Virus record (IMG/VR): IMGVR_UViG_3300009418_000023
Coordinates: 1 to 53,605 of that record
Reading direction: 5' to 3' (one strand)
Length of the DNA: 53,605 bases
Source of the DNA: a virus
Below the pieces are notes generated by a model. That model was not told the origin of the DNA, ran no database searches, and saw only the letters and a list, made by a program, of their open reading frames with translations. This document shows positions 47,389 through 53,605 of this stretch, in pieces; position 1 is the first letter of the stretch; each line of letters starts with the position of its first letter. The position numbers and the translations under genes are program-made.

Positions 47389-47607
47389 TTAAGCTCCTAA
47401 CTTTCTAAATGGAATACTGTCGGATAACCTATCTTCTAGGAAGTCTAAGGCTTCCTTAGGAATACCCTCCAACAGTTCTCCGTTGTCATTAAGATACCCC
47501 CGGATAACTTGATATAGACCCGGAGTACATTTCTGAGGATCGTCTAGATCTGCTAATAGAGAACTCAAGAGCAGATCGTTGAGTTTGTTTAGTTTGTTTT
47601 TATTCAT
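47389..47607 (-). CDS. Terminase small subunit (T7 gp18-like), putative
   Basis: A 72-residue helical protein between fibre and large terminase, the place and size of T7 gp18 (89 aa). It starts MNKNKLNKLNDLLLSSLLAD with LADLDDPQKCTPGLYQVIRG, resembling the ADL...P-x-LY block of gp18-type DNA maturase A. It would recognise the packaging site. Assignment is by short similarity and synteny. Confidence 0.6.
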   Translation of the reverse strand: MNKNKLNKLNDLLLSSLLADLDDPQKCTPGLYQVIRGYLNDNGELLEGIPKEALDFLEDRLSDSIPFRKLGA

Positions 47608-47619
47608 AGAGACCCTCCG

Positions 47620-50600
47620 TTAAAACGCAGCGATGTTGAAGGCGTAGTTATTATTGTGTCCGTGGAATTTAGAGTAATTATAAACCCAAGCACCACCAGA
47701 GCCAAGAGAGTAGAATACATTATTCCATACCCTAGAGGATGACATTTGGCTTCTAGCAGAGTTATTAGCAGCCGCATAAAAGGAAATACCCCATTTAAAG
47801 TTTATAGTGTAATTATGTTGAAATGACATACGGTTAAGTTTGCCTGTGTTGTGTCCACTTGTCCCGAGTAAATATGCATACCCAATATCAACGCCGGCTT
47901 GCATGTGGTTGCCATGTATTTGCAACCCATATATTCTTCCAGCATAGGGGTAAATAAACATTCCCCTAGCATAAGATGCAGTAAGTAGATTAATACCTTG
48001 ATAAGATAGGTTTGAAATCTTTTTCATAGGGGGAGTTACGTATGATGTATTGTTATTAAGCCGAATATTATATGCATTTATATTTGCAGCATCAGCCGAT
48101 GACATACTCATGTTAAGCAGTCGCATAGTACTGATGTGATTATCTCTCATTGTAAAGTTGCTACTGTTGCCTGTACCCCACCTAGTATTACGGGTAAACT
48201 CAACAGTCACTCCAATCCAGTAAGATATCATGGTATTTCCTATTATTTGAATACCCTTAGACCACCCCCATTGACCTACAGAAGTATCTGCATCATGGTT
48301 TATATCTTCTGAGTCTTGGCAAGTAACAGTACGTATAGAGCCCCAATTGGCAGGTGCCTCACCATAAGTACCACCTCCACCAACCGTATAACCTCTACCC
48401 TGTCCCCAGAAAGCAGTGTGCTCAATAGTATCCGGGGGCTGGGTTCTTACATTACCTATCTTATTATCTCGGATCTCAATATTGTTTCCATAGAATTCAA
48501 CATCATACCTAAGACTATCATTACCCTGATATCCAAAATTAGATCTTTCTTCGTTCCAAGGTAGGGTTTTTATATCACAGCTAGTAATAGAATTGTTTCC
48601 TGTAATCCCCGATCTAAGATAAACAGCAGAAAGGCAATGAAATTTGGAGTTATCTATATGGATTTCCCTAGAAGTATAAGTAGAAGTGGGACATACAACT
48701 CCCCAAGAACAATCATTAAATGAGCAATCCTTTACATGAACACCATCACACTCTTCCACCCTAATACCAGCTCCATGATTTTTCCCACTACCCCAACGGC
48801 ACTTATTAAAGGTGCAGTTCTCAAACCGAATATTCTTACATCGGTATAACTCAAAGACATTACCCCTGAACCCATTAAAGGTACAGTTTCTAAATGTAAA
48901 GTCTCTTGCATGCTCTAGCCTAAAGAGGTTATCATTAAAAGCTACAACACGACCATATGCCCCACCAGAGTTACCATCAGACCCTAACCACTCGCTACCA
49001 GTATCCATCTCACAACTAAGTTCAGTACTAGTAGCGACTGTTACTGTGTGATCTACATCAAGAAAATCGTCAGGGTCCTCTAAGTCTGCCGCAGGAATAT
49101 CATGATCAATCAGTAGCATCGTAGCTCCCACGCCCACACCATGACCAGTCGGGACAGTCACCTTAACAGTGTTGTCTGTAGACTCGGAACCATTTCCGGT
49201 CATATAGATTGCGTTTTCTTCACAAACCATCTCACTAGAAAGTTCGTGATTAAACGTCATGTTATCCCACAGCCAGTTTACAGCTTGGCCTGTATCTGTT
49301 GTGTCCGTATGGGTATACTTCTTTACAGTAGTAGCAGCGGATGTACCAGATGCATATGTATGATTAAGTGGTTCTTCTAGATAAATCATATTATTGGCAG
49401 CATCGACCCGAGAAATAACAACTAGCTGAATCGCATATACTTCGTCATCTACCCCACTACGATCCCATACCTGATGATCTATTGCATTATCCCCAGTAAC
49501 TGGACCTTCAATCTCAATCATATCCCCAGCAACGAAATTAGTTTCGTCTGCTACATGTATACGTGTATCGCCTTTAATAGCAATTGTTGATAGCGTGGTT
49601 GATTGGGTAGTTCCAGCAGCATCCATCCGTATTACTCTATAGTTTGATGACGTATTATCATTAAACTCAAGAGTTCCGTTTCTAACCGTAATATCCCGCT
49701 TACCGGGAAGAGTTATCTGTGTGCCGTTATCAGTACCATCTCCAATTTGGTGGGTTCTTGATCTGAAGTCAAGTATGCTTAGTGTAGCGGTCGTAGCTTT
49801 AGTTACACCAGCAGCTGTTCTATAGTAGCCAAGTGCAGCTTGATTTAGTGCAGTCTGTATATCGGCGGAGTTGTCAGCATCACCATTAGGATCGTCCCCC
49901 CCACATAGAGCTACAAGAGGATCTAAAGCAGACGGAAGTGAGGCAGGAGTCCACTTACTTGTGCTAGCGGTAAAAGATAAATATTGACCCTCAGTAGGAG
50001 AGGTAGTAGCTACATCATCAAGATCTTGAACACTGTCTCCTGTAGATAGAATCTTATCAGTCGACAAGGCATCTGTTATGTTCCGCTCTACCTTCTCCCA
50101 TGAATCACCATCCCAGTAAATCATCTGTCCAGCGGGTGCTGAGGTATCGTCATCTACATTAACATTAACATCACCGAGCTCTGAAAGTTTAGTACCAGAT
50201 AACTCCTGTTGAACAAACTTAGTTGTTGCTAAGATGTATGAGTCATCACCAGCAGAGGGAGTTGCAGCACTTGCTGTAGTTATTTGATAAGCCCCGGCTC
50301 CCCAGTTGGACAATAGAGGAGTGCTGCCATCTTGTTCAAGAGGCGCAGAAGAGCTTACTACTTGCCACGCAGACCCACTATATCTAACCAGATTATACTG
50401 AGCAACAGTAATACCACCCCAAGTACTATGAGCCGCGGTTCCGCTTCCAGAATGGGTAACTGTGTCCCCAGCAGAAGGTGTAGCTCCGACATCGGTATAG
50501 ATAGAATTATAGAACGTCTCTCCAGCACTGCCAACCATATCACCAGCTCCCTTAAATACAACACCTGTACCTAAAGAAGTAATTTGCTGTTGAAGACTTT

Positions 50601-51417
50601 TACCCTGAGTAGCCGACAAGGGTCTATATGAATCAGTTGTAGTGACATTATCTACAGTATCAGCTTTAATACCTGTGGCTTCTACGGCTAAACCTGAGTT
50701 TGCCTGAAGAAGAATACTAAACTTACTGTCGGCACTACCATCACCTTGAACACCATTCTCTGATCCCAGAGACAAATTATCTATATTAACGTAACCAGCC
50801 GCAATAACACCACTAGAATCAAGAGGACAGATACCATCGGGTTGACCAACAGCGGGGTTAAGTGAGTGAATGTTATGCCAAAGAGACATCAACTCTTGAG
50901 ACAAGAACAAAAGTTGGTCATCAGAGAGGTTAAGATTAGTACTTGTAATCTTAGAACCAGCCGTCCAACTCACCAACTTTGTAAGGGCATATGTCTTACG
51001 TAGAACATAGATAGTATCAGCAGCCACAACAGAGGGTAGAATAATATCAGATGCTCGTCCACTCTGAACCGTAGTCCAAGTATAGTCTGCTGCTGTTGTA
51101 GATAGACTTAAGATAGTACCTGTTAAAGTATACATAGTACTTCCACTATCGTTAACACTAGGTAGAGTCCACGCCGACCACGCTTCGTCTGATGTAATAG
51201 GAGATGCCGAGTGATCGTATGTTCCGGGCGTTTCATCAATAGTGCTATGATCAAATTTTCGTACTACTACTAACTCGTCTGGGTCTGTAAGAGTGCTGCT
51301 TAATTGTGTAGTACTATCAATCAAAGTAGAGACATCAATCTCATAACCCGCATTAATAACCTCTGTTCCTGTTTTCTTGATGTATACTACCTTGTCTGAA
51401 TTATTATCATAGGCCAC
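47620..51417 (-). CDS. Tail fibre/tailspike protein (gp17-type N-terminus, beta-helix body)
   Basis: GTG start at 51417 behind TAGGAGAATAAACC. The first ~190 residues match the T7 fibre tail-attachment type (IYVLRKTYALTKLVSWTAGS, LNLSDDQLLFLSQELMSLWH). A Gly/Ser/Thr-rich middle follows, then from about 560 a long series of short turns with N, C, F and G (DFTFRNCTFNGFRGNVFELY, NIRFENCTFNKCRWGSGKN), as in right-handed parallel beta-helices of tailspikes and pectate lyase-like enzymes. It probably binds and may cleave host surface polysaccharide. 1265 residues, more than twice T7 gp17 (553). No C-terminal chaperone domain is recognised. Confidence 0.88.
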   Translation of the reverse strand: MAYDNNSDKVVYIKKTGTEVINAGYEIDVSTLIDSTTQLSSTLTDPDELVVVRKFDHSTIDETPGTYDHSASPITSDEAWSAWTLPSVNDSGSTMYTLTGTILSLSTTAADYTWTTVQSGRASDIILPSVVAADTIYVLRKTYALTKLVSWTAGSKITSTNLNLSDDQLLFLSQELMSLWHNIHSLNPAVGQPDGICPLDSSGVIAAGYVNIDNLSLGSENGVQGDGSADSKFSILLQANSGLAVEATGIKADTVDNVTTTDSYRPLSATQGKSLQQQITSLGTGVVFKGAGDMVGSAGETFYNSIYTDVGATPSAGDTVTHSGSGTAAHSTWGGITVAQYNLVRYSGSAWQVVSSSAPLEQDGSTPLLSNWGAGAYQITTASAATPSAGDDSYILATTKFVQQELSGTKLSELGDVNVNVDDDTSAPAGQMIYWDGDSWEKVERNITDALSTDKILSTGDSVQDLDDVATTSPTEGQYLSFTASTSKWTPASLPSALDPLVALCGGDDPNGDADNSADIQTALNQAALGYYRTAAGVTKATTATLSILDFRSRTHQIGDGTDNGTQITLPGKRDITVRNGTLEFNDNTSSNYRVIRMDAAGTTQSTTLSTIAIKGDTRIHVADETNFVAGDMIEIEGPVTGDNAIDHQVWDRSGVDDEVYAIQLVVISRVDAANNMIYLEEPLNHTYASGTSAATTVKKYTHTDTTDTGQAVNWLWDNMTFNHELSSEMVCEENAIYMTGNGSESTDNTVKVTVPTGHGVGVGATMLLIDHDIPAADLEDPDDFLDVDHTVTVATSTELSCEMDTGSEWLGSDGNSGGAYGRVVAFNDNLFRLEHARDFTFRNCTFNGFRGNVFELYRCKNIRFENCTFNKCRWGSGKNHGAGIRVEECDGVHVKDCSFNDCSWGVVCPTSTYTSREIHIDNSKFHCLSAVYLRSGITGNNSITSCDIKTLPWNEERSNFGYQGNDSLRYDVEFYGNNIEIRDNKIGNVRTQPPDTIEHTAFWGQGRGYTVGGGGTYGEAPANWGSIRTVTCQDSEDINHDADTSVGQWGWSKGIQIIGNTMISYWIGVTVEFTRNTRWGTGNSSNFTMRDNHISTMRLLNMSMSSADAANINAYNIRLNNNTSYVTPPMKKISNLSYQGINLLTASYARGMFIYPYAGRIYGLQIHGNHMQAGVDIGYAYLLGTSGHNTGKLNRMSFQHNYTINFKWGISFYAAANNSARSQMSSSRVWNNVFYSLGSGGAWVYNYSKFHGHNNNYAFNIAAF

Positions 51418-51428
51418 GGTTTATTCTC

Positions 51429-53605
51429 CTATGTTGTTAAGAAGTGTGGTATTTGCTTGAACTTACCTGTTAGTTCAATATTAGTTAAGTTCATTGGATT
51501 TGGATAATCTGAGGAAATACTAATTACTAAATCATTAGCAAAACCCATTAAAGGGAACTTAAAAACCCCGTCTTCCTCAAAGAAATCATCACCTAGTAAT
51601 GATTCGGTTGAATCTACCACCTCATGAAAAAATCTGTATGTCTTCGCTGTTCTTTTCTTTCTCGCTATACTTACACTATATGGCCCAGTCTTATGATGCC
51701 TTACAACACCATATCTTAGGTTAAGAGCACCCGGAACAATATTATTTTCAGCGTCTCTAATAAACTGATCCGAAAGGGTTACGGTAGAAGTATATTTAGT
51801 ACCAATATAACCCGTTTCTAGTCCTATAAAATTACCAGAAGCAATTAAATGGGATTCTTCTTCAGAAGACTGGCCGGTATCAACCGATACATCAACTACA
51901 GATCCACTATAATCACCAGTAGTACACACAAACTGATTAAGGTCAACATAAGAAAGCGACACTTTAAAAGAAGTTTCATTAGTAGATCCATCATAAGATA
52001 GATCATATGGTGTTACTATACGTCTATTATCTAATCTAGGAATACTTCCTTCTTCGGGTAGTAATGATAGCCGTTGAACAGAAACACTGATTCCCATTTG
52101 TGAATTCTGTTGTTTAACTACAGCATAAAGAAAATCACCAATAGCTGTCAAAGATAAAACCTCTATACCTTCGGATAAAGTAAAAGTAAAGAATGCATTC
52201 TGGACAATCTGATCACCGACAGTTTGGTTTCTATAACAGAAAATCTTATTAGATGGGCTAGAACCCGCAACAACAAAAACCATATTATGAGAAGTTGATA
52301 CAGCAGCAGACCAGTAGTTGTCTGGAAGATACTCTGGGACATGTCTAGAAAGCTCGAAAGCTTGCTGTCCAGTTGCCTCAAACGATGGGAAATAAATAAA
52401 CAATCTATTCTTAGAGAAGAAGAATAGGTTATTATTCATTACAATTGGTTCAATATCTTCTGTCATAGGGAAGAATGATGTGGGAGAAATCTCAGCAGTT
52501 AAGGGAGAGATCTGATTCTCGGATCCCATTAACTCATATTGAGTATCTCCAGAAGTTCCAAGGAACAAGAAGTCTTTGAATGGCTGTAAGAAAGTAATCG
52601 GAGTATACACATTAGAAGATACCTTTAAATCAAGGGGATCTTTAAAAGTAATATTAGCTGGGTCATCAATAAAGAAATTATCAAAGTTTCCTAATCTAGA
52701 AGAAGCTAACGCATCAGAAGAAGATATAAATAACCTATCTCTATAGAAAGATAAAGCCTTAATCTCTACCTGTTTAGCCTTTTTATCATTATCCTTAAAG
52801 AAAGACGGACCCGGATTACTGTTTGTAGTACCGGAGGTTCTGTGATCCCAATTTACCTTACGAATCGACCATTGATTATTAGCCTCATCCAAATAGATTT
52901 GCATAGGCATACGATTCTGGTCAAGCACAGACATTTCATCTGGAGTTCTAACCTTTTCTATGTAAGGTGTATCGTCATTCTGGATAACACGATACCATCC
53001 GGGCGTACTCGACAGATAATTCTGAGATAGATAATATATCTTTCCATAACCACTAGAGTTTCCTGAATCAGGATACAAAGCAGCAATAGTTTCTCGTGTA
53101 TCCGCATCTCCACTATGTGCATTAACATCACTAGTATCCGGAGGCCATTTAAGATCTGAGAATCTACTAACAGATTGTCCGTTGTATAGCTTGGTTCCGT
53201 CAGGATATATATAATCTTCGACAGGAATATATTTGGATAGGGTTCCAGTATCAGTATAATGTCTGGCATCAGTGTCGTTTGACGGGCGACCGGTATAATC
53301 TTGATTAGTTGGACCGGGAAGCTCGGTATCATCTAAAGTAGACACAACTGTATAAATTGGATACTGTGGCGCATCATCGCTGACACCACCATCTATAACC
53401 CTCTGATTCCAAACATAATCTGTTCCTTTAACCCAATACTCACCCTCTCCCTTCGGATCAACAGTAATAGAAGTCTGGTATGTTATCTTTCGTCCCTTAA
53501 CATCTACTGAATTTTCAGACCCCTCCGCCATCTTAATACCATCTAAACCAAATAGCCGTTCATCAACACCATCTGATGTAAAGCCTGCCTTAACTGTAGT
53601 ATTGA
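51429..53605 (-). CDS. Tail tubular protein B (gp12-like), N-terminus beyond window
   Basis: The frame is open to the right edge (residues NTTVKAGFTSDGVDERLFGL precede the first internal ATG at 53531), so about 725 residues are visible and the start lies outside. Content fits gp12 of T7, the nozzle of the tail: repeated Tyr/Asp-rich propeller-like blades, DRLFISSSDALASSRLGNFDNFF, then VSSNVYTPITFLQPFKDFLF and MNNNLFFFSKNRLFIY, equivalent to the gp12 segments with FFRNRLGFLS and ASPRSSF. It stands directly upstream of the fibre gene, which binds it at the tail knob. Confidence 0.85.
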   Translation of the reverse strand, partial: NTTVKAGFTSDGVDERLFGLDGIKMAEGSENSVDVKGRKITYQTSITVDPKGEGEYWVKGTDYVWNQRVIDGGVSDDAPQYPIYTVVSTLDDTELPGPTNQDYTGRPSNDTDARHYTDTGTLSKYIPVEDYIYPDGTKLYNGQSVSRFSDLKWPPDTSDVNAHSGDADTRETIAALYPDSGNSSGYGKIYYLSQNYLSSTPGWYRVIQNDDTPYIEKVRTPDEMSVLDQNRMPMQIYLDEANNQWSIRKVNWDHRTSGTTNSNPGPSFFKDNDKKAKQVEIKALSFYRDRLFISSSDALASSRLGNFDNFFIDDPANITFKDPLDLKVSSNVYTPITFLQPFKDFLFLGTSGDTQYELMGSENQISPLTAEISPTSFFPMTEDIEPIVMNNNLFFFSKNRLFIYFPSFEATGQQAFELSRHVPEYLPDNYWSAAVSTSHNMVFVVAGSSPSNKIFCYRNQTVGDQIVQNAFFTFTLSEGIEVLSLTAIGDFLYAVVKQQNSQMGISVSVQRLSLLPEEGSIPRLDNRRIVTPYDLSYDGSTNETSFKVSLSYVDLNQFVCTTGDYSGSVVDVSVDTGQSSEEESHLIASGNFIGLETGYIGTKYTSTVTLSDQFIRDAENNIVPGALNLRYGVVRHHKTGPYSVSIARKKRTAKTYRFFHEVVDSTESLLGDDFFEEDGVFKFPLMGFANDLVISISSDYPNPMNLTNIELTGKFKQIPHFLTT

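Overview
The window is a stretch of a lytic, T7-like podovirus genome (Autographiviridae-type gene set). Every supported protein gene and tRNA lies on the minus strand, so it is described right to left, in the direction of transcription. The T7 signature genes are a single-subunit RNA polymerase with all four catalytic motifs, a zinc-finger primase/helicase, a gp2.5-like single-strand DNA binding protein, a family A DNA polymerase cut by the left edge, tail tubular protein B (gp12) cut by the right edge, a gp17-type fibre/tailspike, gp18/gp19-type terminase subunits and a gp14/15/16-type ejection set. Capsid, portal, gp11 and T7 gp6 homologues are not seen and probably lie outside. The host cannot be named; the early promoter suggests a bacterium with ordinary sigma-70 signals.

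Structural block (53605 to 21283): gp12, a 1265-residue beta-helix fibre/tailspike, small terminase subunit, four small basic proteins, large terminase subunit, gp14-like protein, two coiled-coil or helical proteins, a 1430-residue gp15-like protein and a 5359-residue gp16-position protein encoded by 16.1 kb. In T7 the 14-15-16 block precedes the fibre and terminase; here it follows them. The giant protein carries an apparent DEDDy 3'-5' exonuclease domain near residues 3295-3505.

Early-type block (21.2 to 16.1 kb): visibly more GC-rich than the rest. It has short unknown proteins and a compact 610-residue protein with all the signature motifs of a second, very divergent single-subunit RNA polymerase. 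Most genes here have a short hairpin in the leader and a strong hairpin in the gap behind them. A sigma-70 promoter lies near 16.69 kb. This block probably starts the genome, with the physical ends nearby.

Structured-RNA block (16.08 to 14.87 kb): no protein gene. It holds two candidate permuted tRNAs (T-arm half before the D-arm half), a tmRNA-like tRNA domain without a tag reading frame, an orphan T-arm and two copies of a 70-nt RNA-like repeat. This is the most unusual part of the window. Two ordinary tRNAs (UAA and UCU anticodons) lie downstream near 11.3 kb.

Middle block (14.85 to 1): about twenty small, often very acidic proteins, a DUF932 protein, the main RNA polymerase, then the replication genes: metallophosphoesterase, SSB, RusA resolvase, two small membrane proteins, primase/helicase, a sulfotransferase and DNA polymerase, many joined by ATGA-type overlaps. 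The likely plan is host-driven early transcription including a second polymerase, then T7-like polymerase transcription of replication and virion genes.
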